64,000 nucleotides of DNA from Candidatus Caldilinea saccharophila (GTDB lineage Bacteria; Chloroflexota; Anaerolineae; Caldilineales; Caldilineaceae). The notes under the pieces are model-generated. The model was not told the DNA's origin. It did not search any database and saw only the letters and a program-made list of their open reading frames with translations. This document shows, one piece after another, positions 12,115 through 21,333 of the stretch. The stretch covers positions 148,620-212,619 of the forward strand of contig JADJVW010000010.1 of NCBI GenBank assembly GCA_016710365.1, given 5' to 3'. Both the position numbers and the translations under genes were made by a program. Numbering within the stretch: position 1 is the first letter of the stretch; each line of letters opens with the position of its first letter.

Positions 12115-12398
12115 TCAAAACAGTCATTGAAGATGGCTACCGAATTGCCCTGCCCGAAACAGTGCGAGGCCAGTTCCATATTGGCGACGAGGTAGTTGTG
12201 AATCAGGAGAGTGACGGCAGAATCGTCATTGAGGTTGCCGAATCCAATAGCGCAATTTCTTATCAGGATTCTGGCAAAGACAGCCCGTTAGGCATACAAC
12301 TGCGCGAATTAAGGAAGCGCATCGTCAGTTCGGGGACGCCGCTGTTAAACTGGGGCGAACTTGAACAGGATCTTGCAGAACGGCGTGGCGAGCACTAG
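12111..12398 (+). CDS. AbrB-like antitoxin (probable)
   Basis: A 95-residue protein starting MIKTVIEDGYRIALPETVRG. The N-terminal half has the beta-rich swapped-hairpin pattern of AbrB/MazE DNA-binding antitoxins (IALP-x-x-VR, followed by GDEVVV). The second half is charged and would bind the toxin. It starts within the metV stop (ATGA overlap) and is followed directly by a PIN-domain gene, the standard order of such pairs. Confidence 0.7.
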   Translation: MIKTVIEDGYRIALPETVRGQFHIGDEVVVNQESDGRIVIEVAESNSAISYQDSGKDSPLGIQLRELRKRIVSSGTPLLNWGELEQDLAERRGEH

Positions 12399-12405
12399 AG
12401 GGAGC

Positions 12406-12831
12406 GTGGCTTCACAACTGGTATTCATTGACTCCAGCGTGTTGATTGCGGCTGCACGCGGCGTCGATCCTATTTCGCAGCGCGCGCTTTCGATTTTAAG
12501 CCATCCAGATTTTCGCTTCGCCTCAAGTCAACTGGTTCGTCTTGAGGTGCTGCCAAAAGCACTTTATACGAACCGTACTGTCGAAGCGGATTTCTATCAA
12601 GCCTTCTTCGCCGCAGTCTATAGGTGGATATCGCTGACAACGGCTGTTTTCGACGCTGCATATACTGAAGCAATCCGCTATGGACTGAGCGCAATCGATT
12701 CTATCCATTTAGTCTCGGCGGCTTCAATTCAGGCGGAGTTATTTTTTACTGTTGAGAGAGAGTCAAAGCCGTTGCACAGAACCCAATTGATCCAGATGAT
12801 TTCAATTACCCCTGAATCCACAAATATATAA
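12406..12831 (+). CDS. PIN-domain ribonuclease toxin (VapC-like)
   Basis: About 141 residues. The start contains VFIDSSVLIAAA, whose Asp is the first PIN acidic ligand, and the middle has a conserved glutamate in SSQLVRLEVLPKA. Near the end are GLSAIDSIHLVSA (the second Asp) and then ELFFTVERESKPL. PIN toxins cut tRNA or mRNA in a Mg-dependent way. I chose the GTG at 12406, which has GAGGGA just upstream and begins right before the first beta strand. A GTG at 12385 or TTG at 12361 are possible alternatives that overlap the antitoxin gene. Confidence 0.75.
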   Translation: MASQLVFIDSSVLIAAARGVDPISQRALSILSHPDFRFASSQLVRLEVLPKALYTNRTVEADFYQAFFAAVYRWISLTTAVFDAAYTEAIRYGLSAIDSIHLVSAASIQAELFFTVERESKPLHRTQLIQMISITPESTNI

Positions 12832-12844
12832 AGGGATCTTTGTC

Positions 12845-13867
<1,023 letters not shown>

Positions 13868-13926
13868 GAAATTTTGCGCCTGCCGTTGACAGGCGTTCCA
13901 TAAATTTATGCCAAGGAGTCTTTTTC

Positions 13927-14838
13927 ATGGAAACAATGGTTAGCTCTCGCACAAAAGAAGTCCGCATCGGTCACGATCTGCCCTTCGTCATCATCGGCGA
14001 GCGCATCAACCCGACCGGGCGCAAGAAGCTGGCGGCTGAAATGGCGGCAGGTGATTTCTCGCGCGTCATCAGCGACACGCACGCCCAAATCGCCGCCGGC
14101 GCGCACATGCTCGACGTCAACGCCGGCATTCCGCTGGCCGACGAACCGGCGATTCTGGCCGCTGCGGTCAAGCTGGTGCAATCGATCACCGACGCACCGC
14201 TCTCGATCGATTCGTCGATTGTCAAGGCGCTGGAAAGCGGCCTCTCAGTCTATCAGGGCAAGGCGTTGGTCAATTCGGTGACGGGCGAAGATGAACGGCT
14301 CGAAGCGGTGTTGCCGCTGATCAAGAAGTACGGCGCGGCCGTTATTGCCATCTCCAACGACGAGACCGGCATCTCCGAGGACCCGGAAGTGCGGCTGGCC
14401 GTCGCCAAGAAGATCATCGAGCGGGCGATGGATCACGGCATCCCGCGTGAGGATGTGCTGATCGACCCGCTGGTCATGCCGATCGGCGCCATGCGCTATG
14501 CAGGCCGCCAGGTCTTCGAGATCGTGCGCCGCTGCCGCGATGAACTCAAGGTTAACACCTGCTGCGGCGCCAGCAACGTTTCGTTTAGCCTGCCCAACCG
14601 CGGCCCGCTCAACGGCACGTTTTTGGCGATGGCGATCAGCGCCGGCCTGACCTCGGCGATCACCAATCCCATCGAGGAGCACATCAAGACCGCGATCATG
14701 GCGGCGGATGTCATGACCGGCAACGACGAGAATTGTCTGAACTGGATCGTCGCCAACCGTGCGCCGCAGCCGGAAGGGGAAGCGCCGGCCGGCGCGAGCG
14801 GCGGGTGCGGAGAGGGTAAGGGGAGATTGAGAGATTAA
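13927..14838 (+). CDS. Methyltetrahydrofolate:corrinoid methyltransferase (AcsE/MetH pterin-binding type)
   Basis: A 303-residue TIM-barrel protein of the pterin-binding family. FVIIGERINPTGRKKL, AAGAHMLDVNAGIPLAD, SIDSSIVKALESGL, and NTCCGASNVSFSLPNR are all typical of methyl-THF:corrinoid/iron-sulfur protein methyltransferases. It would exchange methyl groups between THF and the corrinoid protein at 8.6 kb. The start is supported by AAGGAG 8 bases upstream. The last dozen residues (CGEGKGRLRD) are encoded by a low-complexity repeat also found after the glutamate dehydrogenase gene, so the native C-terminus may have been replaced by that insertion. Confidence 0.9.
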   Translation: METMVSSRTKEVRIGHDLPFVIIGERINPTGRKKLAAEMAAGDFSRVISDTHAQIAAGAHMLDVNAGIPLADEPAILAAAVKLVQSITDAPLSIDSSIVKALESGLSVYQGKALVNSVTGEDERLEAVLPLIKKYGAAVIAISNDETGISEDPEVRLAVAKKIIERAMDHGIPREDVLIDPLVMPIGAMRYAGRQVFEIVRRCRDELKVNTCCGASNVSFSLPNRGPLNGTFLAMAISAGLTSAITNPIEEHIKTAIMAADVMTGNDENCLNWIVANRAPQPEGEAPAGASGGCGEGKGRLRD

Positions 14839-14905
14839 GAGATTGGAGATTGAATAGTCGTAACGCAGCATCTGCCAATCGAACCATCTCTGAATCTCCC
14901 ATCTC
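14821..14905. repeat. Low-complexity dispersed repeat (GAGATTAAGAGATTGGAGATT type), copy 1
   Basis: The stretch of short GAGATT-like units at 14822-14855, followed by the complementary CATCTCTGAATCTCCCATCT at about 14882-14904, forms an imperfect inverted repeat between the methyltransferase and DUF1638 genes. Nearly the same wording recurs at 48608-48645. It reads as a palindromic non-coding repeat inserted at a gene end. Confidence 0.55.
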
Positions 14906-14913
14906 TAACTATT

Positions 14914-15498
14914 ATGACCACTTGTCTGATTATCTGCGGTGCGTTGGCGCGTGAGGTGCTGGCGCTTAAGGAGCGACATCACTGGGCAGTGGAGGTGGTG
15001 GCCGTGCCGGCCACGTTCCACATGATCCCGGCGCGTATCGCGCCGGCCGTCGAGAAGCGCATTGTCGAACTGCGCGACCGGTACGACCGGCTGATCGTTG
15101 TCTACGGTGACTGCGGCACGGGCGGCGCGCTTGATGCCATGCTGGATCGGGTGGGCGTCGAGCGCATCGCCGGCCCGCATTGCTACGAGTGGTATGCTGG
15201 CGGGCTCTTTCAGGCGCTGATGGACGAGGAGCCGGGCAGCTATTTTGTGACCGACTTCATGGTGCGTCAATTTGACACGCTGATCCTCAAGAGCATGGGG
15301 CTGGATCGCTTCCCGCAGCTCAAGGAGGATTACTTCTGCAATTACCAGCGGCTGGTCTACCTGGTGCAAAAACCCGATCCTGCGCTGATGGAACAGGCCA
15401 AGGCGGCGTCAACCTACCTCGGCCTGCCGTTGGAGATCCGGGCGACCGGCTACAATTTCCTGGAGGCGCGGCTGTTGGAGCTACTTCAGCCTCTGTAG
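14914..15498 (+). CDS. DUF1638 domain protein
   Basis: A 194-residue protein beginning MTTCLIICGALAREVLALKE. It has conserved-looking segments RLIVVYGDCGTGGALDAML, IAGPHCYEWYAGGLF and a later SYFVTDFMVRQFD, which match the DUF1638 family. Members are typically found next to corrinoid methyltransferase and methyl-THF genes; no biochemical function is established to my knowledge. The Cys in GDCGTGG and the Cys-Tyr-Glu in HCYEW could bind a metal or substrate. It is the last gene of the one-carbon cluster, which supports a role in methyl-group metabolism. Confidence 0.8.
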   Translation: MTTCLIICGALAREVLALKERHHWAVEVVAVPATFHMIPARIAPAVEKRIVELRDRYDRLIVVYGDCGTGGALDAMLDRVGVERIAGPHCYEWYAGGLFQALMDEEPGSYFVTDFMVRQFDTLILKSMGLDRFPQLKEDYFCNYQRLVYLVQKPDPALMEQAKAASTYLGLPLEIRATGYNFLEARLLELLQPL

Positions 15499-15799
15499 GA
15501 TATAAAATGTCGATAAGAGGCGCCACTAAAAATCATCTGCTCACTGATGAATGGTCAAATGGTGGCGATCCAGTTCAACAAAGGAGTGCTGCTGAAGAGC
15601 AGCAACAATGCGCTCAAGATTACGGGCAAACAGGCTGCAGACACCCTATCCTGAGATCGGTAAGACTATAGTTTCCGGTAAAAGGCGAACGCGTGGGCGA
15701 TAAAATGAAAAGCGGCGGTTAGCAGCCCACAATATGGTTGAATCAAAACCATTAAGGAGTGGGGCATGCTAACCGCCTTAGGGCCGACGTTTGTGCAGA
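15499..15799. other. Intergenic region with inverted repeat, possible insertion-sequence end
   Basis: About 300 bases between the DUF1638 gene and a convergent lipoprotein gene. Bases 15714-15724 (GGCGGTTAGCA) are repeated in exact inverse at 15767-15777. Just after GGAGTGGGGC is an ATG opening MLTALGPTFVQI, which looks like the start of a transposase of the IS4-like class, but it soon runs into the antisense of the lipoprotein gene. This could be the left end of a lost insertion sequence. Nothing else is recognisable. Confidence 0.35.
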
Positions 15800-16756
15800 T
15801 TACTCTGTCACGACAAACGGTCCTGCATTCCCAATCGGCATATCCGGCGGGCTTGCCCAGCAGACCATATAGAGCAGCCCCTCGTTCACAGAAACACCTT
15901 CGTAGGTTCGGTTTTCGCCTGGTTGCAACTCCTTGAAGAAAACCATATCCGACCAGGAAGACGGGCCGGAGTTGTAGGTGGAAGCCATCAAATCGAGCAG
16001 GTCTTTCCCTTCCTCCAGGGTAAAGGCCGTTACCGCATACTTCTCAAATCGCTCATCCTGCACATCTACAGTCACGGTCAATTCCCCGGCTTGCAAGGTC
16101 ATCGGGCCGTCATAGGCGCAGGTGCTATTGGTGATAGTCACCGTAATTTCATTAACCGGGGGTTCGCTCAAGTCAGCCTGCGGCTGCACGAACGCAGCCA
16201 ACTCCGGGATTGCCTCGAACAGGACGGGTTTGAAATTGACCAAAGCCTCTTCCGTCATTGTGGAATGATACAAGGTAATCTTGCCATCCTTCACCACAAA
16301 AACTTCGTGGAAAGTGTTCGGAGCCACCCCAAGCTCCCGCGTAAAATCCATCCAGGTCCTGGCCTCGGCATAGACCGCACCGCCGTGGACGCGTTCAGGC
16401 GTCACTTCCCACACGAAATTTTGGCCTGTGCAACATTCCTCCATGAAGATGCGAAATTGTTCTTTGCCTCGATAGACCTCCATCCCGGTGGGCGGCATGC
16501 CGACAAAATAGAGCAGCGCATCATCCGCGAAAAGCTCGGCTGCCCCGGCATAATCTCCTGCGTTGACGCGCTCCACCATCTCCGTCACCGTAGTGGCTGG
16601 TGACACAGTTGAAGGATCGGGCGCTAGAGGTGGTTGCGTTGGCGGCGGCAATGGTTGGATCAATTGCACGCTGCACCCGGAGAGAGCCACCATTGTCACA
16701 AGCAAGAGCGCCGTTACAAGCAAGCACACAGTGAAAGTGGAAAACAAGCGTGTCAT
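15800..16756 (-). CDS. Lipoprotein with SnoaL/NTF2-like domain
   Basis: A 318-residue exported protein. The N-terminus is a signal peptide with lipobox VALSGCSVQL, so it should be lipid-anchored. A proline-rich linker follows, and residues about 55-170 form a SnoaL/NTF2-like cone (EMVERVNAGDYAGAAELFAD, YRGKEQFRIFMEE). The C-terminal part is a separate beta-rich region with no family I recognise. AAAGGAGG before the start at 16756 is a strong ribosome-binding site. The SnoaL-like part may bind a small ligand. No neighbour explains its role. Confidence 0.7.
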   Translation of the reverse strand: MTRLFSTFTVCLLVTALLLVTMVALSGCSVQLIQPLPPPTQPPLAPDPSTVSPATTVTEMVERVNAGDYAGAAELFADDALLYFVGMPPTGMEVYRGKEQFRIFMEECCTGQNFVWEVTPERVHGGAVYAEARTWMDFTRELGVAPNTFHEVFVVKDGKITLYHSTMTEEALVNFKPVLFEAIPELAAFVQPQADLSEPPVNEITVTITNSTCAYDGPMTLQAGELTVTVDVQDERFEKYAVTAFTLEEGKDLLDLMASTYNSGPSSWSDMVFFKELQPGENRTYEGVSVNEGLLYMVCWASPPDMPIGNAGPFVVTE

Positions 16757-17090
16757 GATTGACCTCCTTTTGGGTATCCGATATCTAATCGACGGAGCAA
16801 AGCGTCACACTCTCCCTCTCTATTCAGCATAGCACCCCGTCATCTGCTCAACTTGACATTTCTTGCCAGAAGCCGAAAACCATCGCAATTTCGCCTGAAA
16901 TCGTGCTACACTATTCTTACAGAGAGCAAGCGTCGTTTTGGGTAAGTGGCCGATCATGAAGGAGCTTTGCACTACAATCGATCGACAGGCGTGGCTGGAA
17001 AAGAGATAGCACGTCCTAGACGCATCATTGCTCAAGGTCAAACTATCGATCGCTGAAACGAGGCTGTTGGTAGGGTTGAGAGGAGGCGGT
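16757..17090. other. Divergent intergenic region upstream of lipoprotein and STAND gene
   Basis: About 330 bases between two divergent genes. Promoters for both must lie here, but I cannot name a convincing pair. The AAAGGAGG of the lipoprotein gene (about 16762-16770) and the AGGAGG of the STAND gene (17081-17086) are the only clear sites. Confidence 0.4.
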
Positions 17091-20000
17091 ATGCCGGTTT
17101 CAAGTGCCTTGATTGCCCTCGACCAATTCACGACCTTTGGTGATCTGCTCAAGTACTTACGCCGTCGCGCCGGTTTGACGCAACGTGAGCTGTCCATCGC
17201 CGTGGGCTACAGTGACGCCCAAATCTCGCGCTTGGAACAGAATGAGCGGTTGCCCGATGTGGCAACGCTGGCTGCTCGATTCATCCCCGCTTTGTATGCA
17301 GACGATCAACCCGAGGTCGCTGCGCGGTTGCTTGAACTTGCTGCGTCCGTTCGGCGTGAAGATGCCCCCGCCGCCGGGCTTCCTCCGTACAAGGGGTTAT
17401 ACTACTTCGATGAGTCCGATGCCGAATTGTTTTTCGGGCGTGAAGAATTGACCCAAACCCTTGTCAATCATGTTCATCACGGGATCAAGAACAACCAACG
17501 TTTTCTGGCAGTTGTGGGTGCTTCGGGCGGCGGCAAATCTTCCGTTGTGCGCGCCGGGCTGATACCGGCATTTCGTTGGCAGCAATCTTCATCTGGCTGG
17601 CCGGTTTTTGTGATGACGCCGACGGCCCATCCGTTGGATAGCCTGACCGCCAGCCTCCAGAGAGATGCCGAGCGCAGGTTGTCTTTTCCAAGATCGGTTC
17701 ATGCCTTTTCCCGTCAGCCAGAAACCCTGAACGAACTTCTGAAGCAGATTACAAACGAGACTGGTGCAGCCCATGCATTGCTGGTTGTTGATCAATTTGA
17801 AGAATTGTTCACCCTTTGCCGGAGTGAGATGGAACAGGCCGCCTTTGTTGACAATCTGCTGACGGCCGCGCTGCAACCCGATGGGGTCGCGATCATTTTG
17901 ATTGTTTTGCGCGCTGATTTTTATGCGCATTGCGCCCGTTTTGACCGACTCCGGCAGGCGCTTGCCAAGCACCAAGACTATATTGGCTCCATGACAGCCA
18001 AAGAGCTGCGCTGTGCCATCGAAGAACCTGCACAGCACGGCCATTGGCAACTGGAGCCAGGTTTGGTTGAGCTACTCCTCCATGATGTGGGCGCCGATGC
18101 CGGCCAGATTCCGGAACCGGGTGCGCTGCCCCTGCTTTCTCATGCGTTGTTGACAACCTGGCAGCGTCGGCGCGGACGCAACCTCACCATCAGCGGCTAC
18201 ATCGCCTCTGGTGGAATTCGCGGCGCCATTGCGGAAACGGCTGAAGCCGTTTTTCAAGACCACTGGCGCCAGAGCAACGTGTAATCGCACGGCAGGTATT
18301 TTGCGCTTGACCGAATTGGGTGACGACACAAACTCTGCCGATACCCGCCGCCGGGTCAGCTTTGATGAACTGACTTCGAAACCGGAAGACAGGGAACAGG
18401 TTCATGAAGTGTTGATGACTCTTGCTAATGCACGTTTGATCATCACCGATCAGAACACCGCTGAAGTTGCCCATGAAGCGCTGATTCGTGAATGGCCTAC
18501 GCTGCGCAACTGGATCGTTGAAAACCGCGAGAGCCTACGCCTGCATCGACACTTGACAGAAGCCGCTCAAGAATGGGGCGCCCTGAGTCGCGATCCCGGC
18601 GGGGCATATCGTGGCGCACGGCTGCCCAGGCGCTTGAATGGTCTGAAATCCATGGGGATGATCTGAATCTTCTGGAACGCACCTTTCTTGAAGCATCTCA
18701 CGCCTTGATAGAGCAAGAAGCCGCCGAACAGGAAGCCCAGCGCCAACACGCCCTGGAAGCCGCGCAAAAACTGGCTGAAACGGAGCGCGCACGCGCCGAA
18801 GAGCAAGTCCATTCCAATCGCCGCCTGCGCCAGCGTACGGCATTATTGACGGTTGCTGTTGTCATCGTTGGCATTCTGGCCTTGGTTGCCTTTATTTTTG
18901 GGCAACGAGCGGTTCAGGCTGAAAACCTTGCCACGTCCCGAGAACTGGCGGCTGCCTCCATCAATAACCTGCAAATCGACCCGGAGCGCAGTGTGCTGTT
19001 GGCTCTTCAGGCCATCGAAAAAATGGAGACGCTTGAAGCCCGTAATGCGCTGCACCTCGCCTTGCCCGCACTGCATTCTGTTTTCACCGTGCACGCGCAT
19101 GTGAGAGGCGCCGTTGATGTGGCCTTCAGCCCGGATGGAACCCGCATTGCGAGCATTGGCGAAGATCATACGGTAAAAATCTGGGACGCGATTTCAGGAC
19201 AACCCCAGCTTATCCTGGAGAACGAGTCGGGCGAATCACCGTCCAGCGTCGCCTTCAGTTCGGATGGCGAAACCCTTGCAACGGCGTGGATCACCCAAGT
19301 GATCCTTTGGGATGCGCACAGCGGGGAGAAGGTATACACCCTGAACGGGGCGGCGGTTAATACAGTCGGCTACAACCTGGCGGTAGGCAGATCAGCTTCA
19401 GCCCGGATGGTAACTACCTGGCGATTGCCAACATGGATGGGGCTTCCAAAGTTTGGGATTTGGCAACCCAACGTGAGGTTTTGTCGCTACAGAATCCATT
19501 GCTGCCGACAAAAGCGATTGCATTCAGTGCGGATGGCCGCTGGCTGGCAACAGGCGGAGATGAGGGACTCGTGAAAATCTGGAACGCTGATTCCGGTGAG
19601 GAACGATTCACCTTACCACTCGGCGGCGTGATCCATGCGGTTGCCTTTAGCCCCAACGATCCTCGCGTTGCCGCCGCCAGTGAAGATGGCAGTGTCAAAG
19701 TATGGGATGCCACAACCGGCGAAGAGTTGCTAAGCCTGCCGCGCTTATCCGGCATGTATGATCTTGCCTTTCTTTCCAATGGCAGGCTGATAACAGCGGG
19801 TCAGGATGGCGTCACCAGGGTCTGGGATGCGATTTCGGGGCAGGAATTGCTCACCCTGGCCGGACACAAGAGCACCGTGGTGGGCGTGGCAGGCAGTCCA
19901 GACGGAACCCGCATTGCCACCTCCGGCTACGATGAAACCCTCAGAGTGTGGGATGCCAATCCGGGTCACGAGGTGCTCACCATTGCGGCGCATCAAGATG

Positions 20001-20953
20001 TTGTCTGGGATGTTCGCTACAGCCCTGATGGCGAGCGTCTCGCCTCGGTCAGTGTTGACGGAACCGCAAATTGTGGGATGCAGATTCAGGCCGGCTGCTG
20101 CTTACCCTATCCAAAGGCGATATGCCAACGGACGGATTTACCGGGCTGGCCTTTAGCCAAAACGGCGGGGAAATCGCCGTAGGCGGACTGGATGGGACGA
20201 TCACCCTGTGGGACAGCCAAACCGGCGACCATTTGCATACGTTCACCGGGCATGAAAACATGGTGCTTGGGCTTGCTTTCAGCTCCAATGGAACCCGCCT
20301 TGCCAGCGTCAGTCTAGATTCGACTGCGAAAGTCTGGGATCTAACCACCGGGACGGCAGTAGCCACCTTCACCGGTCACCAAGCTCCAGTTTGGTTGACC
20401 AACATCGGCTTTAGCGCGGATGGCAAGCGCGTTTTCACTGGCGGCGATGACGATTTTGTGCGCATGTGGGATGGCGAAACCGGCCAGGAATTGGCTGCGT
20501 TTTCGGGGGATGGCAAGGATATTTACGGCGTTGCACTCAGCCCAAACGGCGATCTGTTGGCCATGAGCAACCAAGATGGCGACATTATTCTTTGGGACCT
20601 GAATTCCGGAGGAAAAATTGCGCACCTTATCTGGTCATTCCGGATTAGCTCTTCGTCTGGCGTTCAGCCAAGATGGGACTCGGATAGCCTCCGCCAGTTT
20701 CGACCGGCTTGCTAAAGTGTGGGATGTCAACACGGGCGAAGAGCTTGTCAGCCTGCATGGCAACACCGGCAATGTTTTTGGCGTTTCGTTTAGCCCGGAT
20801 GGGAATCACCTTGCTACTGCAGGGGCAGATGGAACGATTCGTACGTATGAATTGCGATTGCCTGCTTTGGTCGACCTGGCGCGTTCCCGCGTCACGCGTT
20901 CACTGACGGAAGATGAGTGCCGCAGGTTTATTCATCTGAATAGTTGTCCATAA
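17091..20953 (+). CDS. HTH (XRE) - nSTAND ATPase - WD40 repeat protein (several frameshifts)
   Basis: A very large signalling protein of about 1,290 residues, rebuilt from six overlapping frames. The order is: an XRE helix-turn-helix at about residues 20-75 (LLKYLRRRAGLTQRELSIAV); a STAND-type NTPase from about 100, with Walker A VGASGGGKSSVVRAGL and Walker B LLVVDQFEELFT; a linker with a single transmembrane-like segment near 18840-18900 (LLTVAVVIVGILALVAFIFG); and then at least ten WD40 repeats (typified by VAFSPDGTRIASIGEDHTVK and similar GTRIASASFD units) to the end. STAND proteins are ATP switches that oligomerise on ligand sensing, and some prokaryotic relatives act in antiphage defence. 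ATG 17091 has AGGAGG 4 bases away. The frame changes (near 18275, 18300, 18610, 19395, 20075, 20640) all leave the domain order intact, so they look like sequence errors. Confidence 0.82.
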
Positions 20954-21333
20954 AAAGAGCCGCGGCGTCAAATGCGGCTGCGCATTCTGTCAGGCGGCGT
21001 TTGGCGCCAGCGCGCCCCGGTGATGCCTGTGCTATGATTGCGGCGAACTGTTGCGATGAAGAACCGGATATCTCTGGATCATGGCGTCATTCCTTGAACT
21101 GTTCAATGTTGCCACGACTGGCGACGTTCTAAATGCCCCCAACGGCCAACTGACCGATTGAGCGAGTTGAACGTCTCTCTGCTCGTTGGGCAAAGGTCTG
21201 GTATACTTCTCCTCTGAAACTGGCGACAGCAGATCCTGGGCAAAACCGCACATAGGTTGCGTCCTTATAGCCGGTCGGCGCCGCCAGGCTGAAATTTTTA
21301 TCTTCAAAACACTCAACGAGGAGAAACGATGGA
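20954..21333. other. Leader region of the formate-THF ligase gene
   Basis: About 380 bases without a gene. Near its end CTGGCG at 21220-21225 can pair with CGCCAG at 21282-21287 around a GC-rich interior, a possible leader hairpin. It does not match any riboswitch consensus I know, including the THF and cobalamin classes. The ribosome-binding site AGGAG lies at about 21319-21323. Confidence 0.35.

Noticed and set aside
15761..15830. Start of a transposase (MLTALGPTFVQI)
   Set aside because: Only about twelve residues resemble a transposase start and the frame lies over the lipoprotein gene; kept as a possible insertion-sequence end, not a gene.
21220..21287. THF or other riboswitch before fhs
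   Set aside because: A single hairpin can form, but I find no match to known THF or other riboswitch consensus.
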